Source: VRUE01 sp963729995 (GTDB lineage: Bacteria; Actinomycetota; Thermoleophilia; Solirubrobacterales; 70-9). From it: 64,000 nucleotides of DNA. The notes beneath the pieces were generated by a model. It searched no databases. It saw only the letters and a list, made by a program, of their open reading frames with translations, and had not been told where the DNA came from. Made by a program: the position numbers and the translations under genes. Of the stretch, positions 9,032-16,491 are shown piece after piece. The stretch is taken from contig CAVSPF010000001.1 of NCBI GenBank assembly GCA_963729995.1, positions 124,001 to 188,000 of the forward strand, read 5' to 3'. Every line of letters starts with the position of its first letter. The first letter of the stretch is position 1.

Positions 9032-10339
9032 ATGGCCCCAAGTCACGGCGACACCCGCCTCGCCTCCGGTGCCCCATACCACCCACGCATTGTCGATGGG
9101 GAGCTCGATGAGCTGTTTGCTGGCCTGCCCGCCATTGCGATCGAGGGCCCGAAGGCGGTCGGGAAGACGGTGACGGCGATTCGGCGTGCGGCCACTGCAT
9201 ACCGGCTTGACGACGCGGCTGAACGCTCGATCCTCGAAGCAGATACGTCCCGGCTCGTCGAGGGGGAGAGACCGATTCTGATCGACGAGTGGCAGCGCGT
9301 TCCCGAGTCCTTCGACCGCGTACGCCGGGCGGTGGACGACGGCGCCGCTGCCGGCAGTTTTCTGCTGACCGGATCCGCGACTCCGACGAACCTGCCGGTG
9401 CACTCGGGAGCTGGCAGGATCGTTCGCGTGCGTCTGCGGCCGATGACGCTTGCAGAGCGCAGCGACGATCCTCCGACGGTCAGCCTTGCCCGGTTGCTCG
9501 AAGGCGACCGTCCGAAGATCGGAGGTCGTACCGACATGAATCTCGAGGACTACGTCGACGAGATCCTCGCGTCGGGCTTTCCGGGGATCCGAGGCCTCCC
9601 CACGCGTTTGCTGCGGACACAGCTCGACGGGTACCTCGACCACATCGTTGAGCGGGAGTTCGAGGAACTCGGTCGCAAGGTGCGCCGGCCGGCCACCCTG
9701 CGGAGATGGATGGGCGCCTATGCCGCGGCAACTGCGACGACGGCGAGCTTCGAGAAGATCAGAGATGCCGCCACAAGCGACGAAGTCGAGAAGCCCTCCC
9801 GGCCGACGGCACTCTCCTACCGCGACATCCTCGAGCAGTTGTGGATCCTCGATCCACTTCCGGCCTGGCTTCCCACTCGCAACCAGCTCACTCAGCTCTC
9901 CTCGCCGTCCAAGCACCATCTTGCCGACCCGGCGCTCGCGGCTCGCCTGCTCGGGGTCGATGCCGCGGCCCTGCTCCAGGCGCGCCCGGCCGGACCGAGC
10001 ATCCCCCGCGACGGGACGCTGCTTGGGGGGCTGTTCGAGTCCTTGGTGACTCTCTGCGTTCGCGTCTATGCGCAGCGGGTGGAGGCACGAACCGCTCACC
10101 TTCGCACCTGGCGGGGGGAACGCGAGATCGACCTGATCGTCGAGCGCGGGCAGTCGATCGTCGCAATCGAGACCAAGCTCGGCCAGGTCGTCACCGATGG
10201 CGACGTGCGCCACCTGCTCTGGATCCAAGACCAGCTCGGCGACGAACTCGCCGACGCCGTTGTGGTGAGCACCGGGCGAGAGGCCTACCGGCGCCGAGAC
10301 GGAATTGCGGTGGTGCCCGCCGCGCTGCTCGGCCCCTGA
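9032..10339 (+). CDS. AAA_14-DUF4143 ATPase with PD-(D/E)XK-like C-terminus, copy 1
   Basis: 435 aa. Residues about 20-170 are an AAA_14-type P-loop ATPase: Walker A GPKAVGKT (39-46), Walker B ILIDEW (82-87) and LLTGSA as the sensor-like strand. Residues about 170-435 fit DUF4143, including a winged-helix-like middle and EIDLIVERG...AIETK with Asp367, Glu380 and Lys382 spaced as in PD-(D/E)XK nuclease folds. The biological role of this abundant family is not established; proposals include nucleic-acid processing and toxin-antitoxin-like or defence roles. It is the only plus-strand gene in the first 12.6 kb and lies between two duplicated GT2 genes, which suggests insertion. Directly preceded by three 23-bp iterons, probably autoregulatory. 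Confidence 0.85.
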   Translation: MAPSHGDTRLASGAPYHPRIVDGELDELFAGLPAIAIEGPKAVGKTVTAIRRAATAYRLDDAAERSILEADTSRLVEGERPILIDEWQRVPESFDRVRRAVDDGAAAGSFLLTGSATPTNLPVHSGAGRIVRVRLRPMTLAERSDDPPTVSLARLLEGDRPKIGGRTDMNLEDYVDEILASGFPGIRGLPTRLLRTQLDGYLDHIVEREFEELGRKVRRPATLRRWMGAYAAATATTASFEKIRDAATSDEVEKPSRPTALSYRDILEQLWILDPLPAWLPTRNQLTQLSSPSKHHLADPALAARLLGVDAAALLQARPAGPSIPRDGTLLGGLFESLVTLCVRVYAQRVEARTAHLRTWRGEREIDLIVERGQSIVAIETKLGQVVTDGDVRHLLWIQDQLGDELADAVVVSTGREAYRRRDGIAVVPAALLGP

Positions 10340-10345
10340 TCGCCT

Positions 10346-10365
10346 CTGCCAGTTGGGGTTGGCAG
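10346..10365. terminator. Short hairpin between convergent genes
   Basis: CTGCCA (10346-10351) and TGGCAG (10360-10365) form a 6-bp stem around an 8-base loop in the 27-bp gap between the stop codons of the convergent ATPase and GT2 genes. There is no clear T-run, so a terminator role is only suggested by position. Confidence 0.35.
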
Positions 10366-10366
10366 C

Positions 10367-11299
10367 TCAGTCGCGGTGGCGCCGCCGGCGCAGCGAGAGT
10401 GCCTGCGCGACGGAGATGTCGAGCAGCTCGGCCGAGCCGAAGTCGCGCGTCCCGAGCCCGCCACCGTCACGCCAGCCACGCAAGCGGCCGCGGACTCCGG
10501 ATGCGGTGCGATCTACAAGCAGCTGGCCGGTGCAGATCGCTCCCTCGGCCGCCAGCACCCTGAGGAAGTCGCGCGGCCGTGACATCACGCCGTAGCGGCG
10601 CAGCATGTAGCCGCGGCTCCAGCCGGTGTGGGCGAACTTCTCGCCGCTCCTGGCGCCGAGGCTCGCCGAGTAGGCGTGCAGCGCCCGGGCCTCGGGGGCG
10701 AGGCGGCAATGCGCCCCGGCCGCGGCAAGGCGCAGCGCCAGGTCGAGGTCCTCGTAGTAGAGGAAGATCCGCTCGTCGAAGCCGCCCACGGCTTCGAAGG
10801 CATCGTGCCGGTAGAGCGCGGCGGCACCGGTCGGCCCAAGCGAGCCGGCCGCGCCCTCCAGCGCCGAGAGCGGCTCGCCATGCAGGTAGTCGAAGCCCAT
10901 CAGGGTGCGGTCGGCGACGACGCCGGCCGAGTCGATCCGGTCCGGGGCCGCCTCCTGAACCAGCACGCCGGCAACCATCTCGACGCCGTCGGCAGCGGCC
11001 TCCAGCATCGCCTCGACGAAGCGCGGCTCGCACTCGGCGTCGTTGTTGAGCAGGATCAGCGGGTCCGCGGGTCGTTCGCGCACGGCGCGGTTGATCGCCG
11101 GGCCAAAGCCGAGGTTCTGGCCCAGCTCCAGCAGCGTCACCTCCGGGAACTCCTCGCGCACCAGCGCCGCCGAGCCGTCCGTCGAGCCGTTGTCGACGAC
11201 CACCACGTCCACCTGACGCGTCTGCCCCCGCAGGCTCTCCAGCGTTCTCTCCAGCCGTGCGGCTCCGTTGAAGTGGGGGATGTAGATGGACGGTCGCAT
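10367..11299 (-). CDS. Family-2 glycosyltransferase, copy B (rhamnosyltransferase-like)
   Basis: 310 aa, the duplicate of the gene at 8029-8958. The same landmarks occur at the same places: VYIPHFNG-like start (here IYIPHFNG), VVVDNGSTDGS, LILLNNDAECEP and FDERIFLYYEDLDLALRL. Differences are spread through the protein and concentrated at the acceptor-side regions (for example after DYLHGEPL), so the copies have probably diverged in acceptor or linkage rather than one being dead. Predicted cytoplasmic rhamnosyl- or hexosyltransferase of the surface glycan. The ATG is 42 bp after the stop codon of the second AAA_14-DUF4143 gene on the same strand. Confidence 0.85.
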   Translation of the reverse strand: MRPSIYIPHFNGAARLERTLESLRGQTRQVDVVVVDNGSTDGSAALVREEFPEVTLLELGQNLGFGPAINRAVRERPADPLILLNNDAECEPRFVEAMLEAAADGVEMVAGVLVQEAAPDRIDSAGVVADRTLMGFDYLHGEPLSALEGAAGSLGPTGAAALYRHDAFEAVGGFDERIFLYYEDLDLALRLAAAGAHCRLAPEARALHAYSASLGARSGEKFAHTGWSRGYMLRRYGVMSRPRDFLRVLAAEGAICTGQLLVDRTASGVRGRLRGWRDGGGLGTRDFGSAELLDISVAQALSLRRRRHRD

Positions 11300-11341
11300 G
11301 CTGGTAGCTGTCAGCTGGCTGTTTGCGAATTTGTCACTGCG

Positions 11342-12595
11342 TCAGCTCCAAAGAGACGCGATCGGCGCCGCGACGATCTTTTCGTCGAGGCGGTAGGACC
11401 GAGGACCCGTGTGCAGGACGATGCCGGCAAGAAAGCGCTCCTCGAGTTGATCACGGAGCCAGATCAGGTGCTTCGCATCGTCGGCACCCGGTGCCGCATT
11501 CGCCTTGATCTCGATCCCAATGATGCGCCCACCGCCCAGCTCGGCTAATAGATCGACCTCGTGGCGCCCCTTTTCGGTGCGCAGGTGATAGAGCCTCGGC
11601 CGAGTCTGGGAAACCGGCGCCTCGGCGCGAAGCTGGCCGACGACGAAGGTCTCGAGGATGCGGCCGAGCACGTTGCCATCGCCGATGATGCCGTCCTCGT
11701 CCATGCGCAGCGTTGCGGCCATCAGGGCGGAGTCGATTACGTAGCGCTTCGGTTGACGGCCAAGCCGCTTCAGCCGGTTCGATGTCCAGGCCGGAACTCT
11801 CTCAACGACCAAGAGATCGGATAGGAGTCTCTCGTACGACATCGCGGTGACCTTGTTGACTCCGGCGGCGCCGTAAATCGTCCTGTGCTCCGCGACTCCA
11901 GCCGAGTTGAGGGCGTACGCCTCGAGGTAGCTCCGCAGGCGCTCGGGGTCCCGGGGGCGCCCCATTGGATGTTCCAGCTGCTCGATGTCATGGCCGAGGA
12001 GATCGTTGACGTAACCCTCGAGCCAGGTAGCGCGTGCCTCTCCGGTGAGCCGCAAGGCGGCTGGCGGAAAACCGCTCCTGAGGGCAAAGTCGACGTAGCC
12101 ACGCAGGTCGGGGGGGTCGGTGGGGGGGGACAGCTCCTCACCTTCCGCGACCTTGTCGAAAAACGTCGGGCCATCGACCCGCTCGAGCTGCTCGCGTATT
12201 GCCATCGGGTAGATCGCCACGCGCACCAGCCGGCCTGTCCCCGGCCAAACCGCGTTTTCGATCTCCGCGTGGACTGAGCCTGTCACGTAGAACCTGTTTG
12301 GTCGTGGATCGGCATCGATTGCCCTCCTGACGGCCGCCAGCACACCCGGCACGTTCTGCCACTCGTCGAGTAGGACCGGCTCGGTCTGGGTTCGCAGCGC
12401 GGCGACCGGATCGGCTTGAAACGCGGACGCCTGAGCCTCGATGTCGAGCTGGACGCGAGTCGCGGCGCGGCGGCCCATCGTCGTCGTCTTGCCAGCCGTC
12501 CTCGGTCCAATCACCAAGAGACCCGGGAGCTGCTCGAGCAGCGCGTCGAGATATGGATCGATCAGCCGGGTCCTATATGCGATCGACTCGGTCAC
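11342..12595 (-). CDS. AAA_14-DUF4143 ATPase with PD-(D/E)XK-like C-terminus, copy 2
   Basis: 417 aa. Same architecture as the protein at 9032-10339 but only distantly similar in sequence: Walker A GPRTAGKT (30-37), Walker B VLLDEW (74-79), YVTGSV as the sensor-like strand, and a C-terminal HEVDLLAEL...GIEIK that keeps the Asp...Glu-x-Lys pattern of PD-(D/E)XK folds. The two genes are therefore separate members of one family rather than a recent duplication. The start is GTG at 12593-12595. Upstream lie three iterons with the same 23-bp period as for copy 1. Function unknown; it may be a selfish or defence-like module resident in the glycan locus. Confidence 0.85.
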   Translation of the reverse strand: MTESIAYRTRLIDPYLDALLEQLPGLLVIGPRTAGKTTTMGRRAATRVQLDIEAQASAFQADPVAALRTQTEPVLLDEWQNVPGVLAAVRRAIDADPRPNRFYVTGSVHAEIENAVWPGTGRLVRVAIYPMAIREQLERVDGPTFFDKVAEGEELSPPTDPPDLRGYVDFALRSGFPPAALRLTGEARATWLEGYVNDLLGHDIEQLEHPMGRPRDPERLRSYLEAYALNSAGVAEHRTIYGAAGVNKVTAMSYERLLSDLLVVERVPAWTSNRLKRLGRQPKRYVIDSALMAATLRMDEDGIIGDGNVLGRILETFVVGQLRAEAPVSQTRPRLYHLRTEKGRHEVDLLAELGGGRIIGIEIKANAAPGADDAKHLIWLRDQLEERFLAGIVLHTGPRSYRLDEKIVAAPIASLWS

Positions 12596-12598
12596 GCC

Positions 12599-12656
12599 CT
12601 TAATATACCTATTTCGCGCATATTCTTATACTTTTGCCGCAGCCATTCCTATACCT
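12599..12656 (-). repeat. Three iterons with 23-bp period upstream of the second AAA_14-DUF4143 gene
   Basis: Read on the plus strand the units are CTTAATATACCT at 12599-12610, ATTCTTATACTT at 12622-12633 and ATTCCTATACCT at 12645-12656, each exactly 23 bp apart; in gene orientation the core is RGTATARGAAT. The nearest unit ends three bases before the GTG start. Period, copy number and position match the array at 8971-9026 although the core sequence differs, and both arrays have a GCAAAA stretch before a unit. Markedly AT-rich compared with the surrounding DNA. Likely operator of the downstream gene. Confidence 0.75.
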
Positions 12657-13032
12657 ATGGCTGGTTCCGTGGTCACGAGCCAGCGGACGGCGAACTGCAA
12701 AAGTTGGCGGGCCGCTCAATTGGCTGCCTTATGGCTATCCGGTTCCCTCAGGTGCCAACCCAGGCGCCGCCTTCTCGCGCGACCGCGCACCCGCTCAAAC
12801 GCATGCGGGGCACACCGCATCCCGGCCTCCTCAATCCCCCACGCGCACACGCTTGGTGCTTTGACCCTGTCCTGACCGGGTCAAAGCACCAAGCGGTTGA
12901 GATCTGGCGGTCCCCGACGCACGGCGTGCGTGACCAGATCCGCGGCTCTCGCGGCGACCCTGGGTTGACCGGATGGCAGCCTGAGTCGACCGGATGGTTA
13001 TGTGGCTGCCTCAAGTAGGGTTGCAGCTTCGC
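12657..13032. other. Intergenic region without a supported gene
   Basis: This 376-bp stretch between the iterons and rmlA has no credible coding sequence; the open frames crossing it are shadows that run into rmlA antisense. It contains the 17-bp inverted repeat at 12851-12894 and two copies of GACCGGATGG (12967-12976 and 12988-12997) 21 bp apart just upstream of rmlA, which could be regulatory sites for the rml operon. I could not fit a convincing -35/-10 pair. Confidence 0.5.
12851..12894. repeat. Perfect 17-bp inverted repeat with 10-base spacer
   Basis: The arms GCTTGGTGCTTTGACCC (12851-12867) and its exact reverse complement (12878-12894) flank TGTCCTGACC. The stem is strong but not followed by a T-run, and neither neighbouring gene ends here (both read away from it), so it is not a normal terminator. 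It may be a palindromic repeat element or a protein-binding site. Confidence 0.75.
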
Positions 13033-14109
13033 ATGGAGGCTCTGAAGGGACTGATTCTCTCCGGCGGAGCTGGCACCCGGCTGCGGCCGATCACCCACAC
13101 CTCGGCCAAGCAGCTGGTGCCCGTCGCCAACAAACCCGTGCTCTTCTACGGGATCGAGGCGCTGGTCGATGCCGGGGTGACGGAGATCGGGATCATCATC
13201 GCGCCGGAGACCGGGGACGAGATCCGCGCGGCGGTGGGGGACGGCTCGGCCTTTGGCGCCCAGGTCACCTTCATCCTCCAGGACGAGCCCGCCGGCCTGG
13301 CCCACGCCGTGCTCACCGCGGAGGACTTCATCGGCGGCTCCCCCTTCGTCATGTACCTGGGGGACAACCTGCTGGCCGACGGGCTGCGGGGGCTCGTCGC
13401 CACCTTCCGCGAGGCGGAACCCGACGCGCTCATCCTCCTCACCCCGGTCTCCGACCCCAGCTCCTACGGGGTCGCGGAGCTGGACGGGGAGCGCGTCGTG
13501 CGGCTGGTCGAGAAGCCCAAGGACCCCCCCTCGAACCTCGCCCTGGTCGGCGTCTACCTCTTCGGCCCCCTGATCTTCGACGCCGCCCGCGCCCTCGAGC
13601 CCTCCTGGCGCGGGGAGCTGGAGATCACCGAGGCGATCCAGAAGCTGATCGAGGAGGGCCGCCGGGTCCAGTCGGAGGTGGTCAGCGGCTGGTGGAAGGA
13701 CACAGGCCAGCTCGCCGACATGCTGGAGGCCAACCGGCTGGTGCTCGAGGAGATCGAGACGCGCTTGGACGGCGAGATCGATGCCGGCTCCCGGGTCGAG
13801 GGCCGGGTCATCGTCGAGGCGGGCGCCAGGGTCTCGGGCTCGGTCATCCGCGGCCCGGCTGTGATCGGCGCGGGGGCCCGTATCGAGGACGCCTACGTCG
13901 GCCCCTACACCTCGATTGGCGAGGACGTGAGGATCTGCCGCTCCGAAATCGAGCACTCGATCGTCCTCTGCGGGTCGGTGGTGGAGGACCTCGGCACGCG
14001 CATGGAGGCGAGCCTGCTCGGCCGCGAAGTGAAGCTCACCCGCAGCGACGGGATGCCGAAGACGCTCCGCATGCTGGTCGGCGACAAGTCGGAGATCAAG
14101 ATCATCTGA
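13033..14109 (+). CDS. rmlA: Glucose-1-phosphate thymidylyltransferase, long form
   Basis: 358 aa. Makes dTDP-glucose from glucose-1-phosphate and dTTP, the first step to dTDP-L-rhamnose, in the cytoplasm. The nucleotidyltransferase signature LSGGAGTRLRPIT with the catalytic Arg and KQLVPVANKPV is at the N-terminus. Residues about 245-340 form a left-handed beta-helix (SRVEGRVIVEAGARV..., hexapeptide pattern), which marks the long actinobacterial/archaeal type rather than the short RmlA of E. coli. I chose the ATG at 13033 (MEALKG) because homologues begin just before the glycine-rich loop; an in-frame start at 12994 would add 13 residues. Its stop overlaps the rmlD ATG. Confidence 0.9.
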   Translation: MEALKGLILSGGAGTRLRPITHTSAKQLVPVANKPVLFYGIEALVDAGVTEIGIIIAPETGDEIRAAVGDGSAFGAQVTFILQDEPAGLAHAVLTAEDFIGGSPFVMYLGDNLLADGLRGLVATFREAEPDALILLTPVSDPSSYGVAELDGERVVRLVEKPKDPPSNLALVGVYLFGPLIFDAARALEPSWRGELEITEAIQKLIEEGRRVQSEVVSGWWKDTGQLADMLEANRLVLEEIETRLDGEIDAGSRVEGRVIVEAGARVSGSVIRGPAVIGAGARIEDAYVGPYTSIGEDVRICRSEIEHSIVLCGSVVEDLGTRMEASLLGREVKLTRSDGMPKTLRMLVGDKSEIKII

Positions 14110-14960
14110 TGAAGCTGCTGATCACAGGCGCCGCTGGGATGCTCGGGCGCGACGTGATGCTCGCTGCCGACAACGCCGGCCACGACGTCGTCGGCTACGG
14201 CCACAACGAGCTGGATGTCACCGACGAGGCCGCGGTGGCGAGGAAGCTGGAGCAGGAGCGGCCCGACGTCGTCATCAACTGCGCCGCCTGGACCGATGTG
14301 GACGGGGCCGAGGACGGCGAGGAGGCTGCGATGGCCGTCAACGGCGCCGGCGCGGGCAACGCCGCAGCCGCAGCCGCCGCGGTGGGAGCCAGCGTCGTCT
14401 ACGTCTCCAGCGACTACGTCTTCGATGGGGCAAAGGGCGCGCCCTATGTCGAAGCCGACCAGCCGGCGCCCCTCTCCGCCTACGGCCGCACCAAGCTGGC
14501 CGGGGAGGAAGCGACGCAGGCCGCCAACAAGCGCCACTTCATCGTTCGCTCGTCGTGGCTGTTCGGGATCGGCGGCTCGAACTTCGTCGAGACGATGCTG
14601 CGCCTCGCCGCCGACCACGGTGAGGTTCTGGTCGTCCGAGACCAGGTCGGCTCGCCCACCTACACCTGGCACCTCGCGTATGGGATCGTCCGTCTCATCG
14701 AGGGAGTCGAGTTCGGGATCCACCACATGGCCGCCGCGGGCGCCTGCTCGTGGTACGAATTCGCGCGGGAGATCTTCGACCAGGCCAAGGTCGAGTGCAA
14801 AGTGCTGTCGGCGACGAGCGAGATGCTCGGCCGCCCCGCCCCGCGGCCGCCCTACTCCGCCCTCGTCAGCCAGCGCGAGCACGCGATCAAGCTGCCTTCC
14901 TGGCAGGACGGGCTGGCCGGCTACCTTGCCCAGCGCTCGACCGAGAGGGAGGCGGCGTGA
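14109..14960 (+). CDS. rmlD: dTDP-4-dehydrorhamnose reductase
   Basis: 283 aa. Reduces dTDP-4-dehydro-L-rhamnose to dTDP-L-rhamnose with NAD(P)H. The N-terminal TGAAGMLG is the dinucleotide-binding motif, VSSDYVFDG and YGRTKLAGE carry the short-chain dehydrogenase Ser/Tyr-x3-Lys catalytic residues, and VRSSWLFG is typical of RmlD. The ATG at 14109 shares its A with the rmlA stop (TGATG), so the two are translationally coupled. Confidence 0.92.
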   Translation: MKLLITGAAGMLGRDVMLAADNAGHDVVGYGHNELDVTDEAAVARKLEQERPDVVINCAAWTDVDGAEDGEEAAMAVNGAGAGNAAAAAAAVGASVVYVSSDYVFDGAKGAPYVEADQPAPLSAYGRTKLAGEEATQAANKRHFIVRSSWLFGIGGSNFVETMLRLAADHGEVLVVRDQVGSPTYTWHLAYGIVRLIEGVEFGIHHMAAAGACSWYEFAREIFDQAKVECKVLSATSEMLGRPAPRPPYSALVSQREHAIKLPSWQDGLAGYLAQRSTEREAA

Positions 14961-15940
14961 GGCTGCTGGTCACCGGCGCCGCCGGCTTCATCGGCTCGAC
15001 CTACGTGCGCCTGGTGGGCGACGAGCACGAGGTCGTCGTGCTCGACAAGCTCACCTACGCGGGGCGGCGCGAGAACCTGCCCGAGGACGTCGATCTGGTG
15101 GTCGGCGGAATCGAGGACCCGGCGGTCGTCCGCGAGGCGATGGAGGGCTGCGACGCGGTCGTCAACTTTGCCGCCGAGTCCCACGTCGACCGTTCGATCG
15201 ACGACCAGGACGCCTTCGCGCGCGCCCACGTGATCGGCACCGGTGTGCTGCTCGACGCGGCCCGCGAGCTCGGCGTCGGCCGCTACCTCCAGGTCTCCAC
15301 CGACGAGGTCTACGGCTCGATCGAGTCAGGCTCCTTCACCGAGACCTCGCCGCTCGACCCCTCCTCCCCCTACTCGGCGACCAAGGCGGCCGGCGACCTG
15401 CTCGTCTCCGCCCACGTCCACACCTACGGGCTGGAGGCGGTGATCTGCCGCGGCTCCAACAACTACGGCCCGCGCCAGTACCCCGAGAAGCTGATCCCGC
15501 TGATCGTCCTCAACGCCCTGCACGGCGACCCGCTGCCGGTCTACGGCGACGGCCGCCAGGTCCGCAACTGGCTCTACGTCGAGGACTTCTGCCGCGGCAT
15601 CCACACGGTGCTGATGCGGGGCCGGCCCGGCGAAGCCTACAACGTCGGCGGCCCCGACGAGTGCGAGAACATCGAGGTGGTGAGGCGGGTGATCGAGCTG
15701 ACCGGCGCCGACGAGTCGCTGATCGAATACGTCAAGGACCGCCCCGGCCACGACCGCCGCTACTCGCTGAGCAGCGAGAAGATCCGCGCCGAGCTGGGCT
15801 GGGAGGCGCAGGTGCGCTTCGCCGAGGGGCTGGAGCGCACGGTGGAGTGGTACCGCGACAACGAGGAGTGGTGGGGACCGATCCGCTCCGGCGAGTACCG
15901 CGAGTACTACGAGCGCCAGTACGGCAGGGCGCTCGGCTGA
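14957..15940 (+). CDS. rmlB: dTDP-glucose 4,6-dehydratase
   Basis: 327 aa. Converts dTDP-glucose to dTDP-4-dehydro-6-deoxyglucose with tightly bound NAD. TGAAGFIGS (residues 5-13) binds NAD, STDEVYG carries the Thr-Asp-Glu active-site residues, and YSATKAAGD the Tyr-x3-Lys pair. The GTG at 14957 overlaps the rmlD stop by 4 bp (GTGA) and places the glycine-rich motif at the usual distance from the N-terminus; a longer frame from 14750 lies entirely within rmlD. Confidence 0.92.
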   Translation: MRLLVTGAAGFIGSTYVRLVGDEHEVVVLDKLTYAGRRENLPEDVDLVVGGIEDPAVVREAMEGCDAVVNFAAESHVDRSIDDQDAFARAHVIGTGVLLDAARELGVGRYLQVSTDEVYGSIESGSFTETSPLDPSSPYSATKAAGDLLVSAHVHTYGLEAVICRGSNNYGPRQYPEKLIPLIVLNALHGDPLPVYGDGRQVRNWLYVEDFCRGIHTVLMRGRPGEAYNVGGPDECENIEVVRRVIELTGADESLIEYVKDRPGHDRRYSLSSEKIRAELGWEAQVRFAEGLERTVEWYRDNEEWWGPIRSGEYREYYERQYGRALG

Positions 15941-15945
15941 TCCCC

Positions 15946-16491
15946 ATGAGGTCCCTGCCGACGAAGCTGGACGGAACCGTCCTGCTCGAGCCGGAGGTTC
16001 ACGGCGACGCGCGCGGCTTCACGGTCGAGACGTTCCGTCGCGACGCCTGGGCCGAGCTTGGCGTCGACGTCGAGTTCGTCCAGCACAACCACTCGCGCTC
16101 GGCGAAGGGGACGCTGCGCGGAATCCACTTCCAGACCGATCCGGGCCAGGCGAAGCTGGTCCGCTGCGCGCGCGGCAGCGTCTTCGACGTCGCAGTCGAC
16201 CTGCGCCGCGGCTCGCCGACCTTCGGTCAGTGGGAGGGCCATGTGCTCGACGACGAGGCGCACCGCCAGCTCTACGTCCCGGTCGGCTTCGGCCACGGCT
16301 TCGCCGTGCTCAGCGACGTTGCCGACGTCGCCTACCTCCTCTCCAGCGTCTACGACCCGGCGACCGAGTCCGGCATCGCCTGGGACGACCCCGACGTCGG
16401 CGTCGAGTGGCCGCTCGCCGACCCCCTCCTCTCCGAGCGCGACAAGGCCGCCCCCCGCCTCGCCGAGGCCGCCGCGACGTTGCCCTTCTGA
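15946..16491 (+). CDS. rmlC: dTDP-4-dehydrorhamnose 3,5-epimerase
   Basis: 181 aa cupin-fold enzyme that epimerises C3 and C5 of the 4-keto sugar before RmlD acts. DARGFTVETFR, QHNHSRSAKGTLRGIHFQ (with the catalytic His) and FGHGFAVLSD are family hallmarks. The ATG at 15946 follows the rmlB stop by 5 bp. This completes an A-D-B-C operon. Its TGA is immediately followed by the stop codon of the convergent glycosyltransferase gene with no spacer at all. Confidence 0.92.
   Translation: MRSLPTKLDGTVLLEPEVHGDARGFTVETFRRDAWAELGVDVEFVQHNHSRSAKGTLRGIHFQTDPGQAKLVRCARGSVFDVAVDLRRGSPTFGQWEGHVLDDEAHRQLYVPVGFGHGFAVLSDVADVAYLLSSVYDPATESGIAWDDPDVGVEWPLADPLLSERDKAAPRLAEAAATLPF

Noticed and set aside
9032..12595. 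Transposase or insertion sequence carrying the AAA_14 genes
   Set aside because: No transposase motifs, terminal inverted repeats or target duplications could be found around either gene.
12748..13956. 402-codon open frame antisense to rmlA
   Set aside because: Covers the rmlA coding region in reverse and has no recognisable domain.
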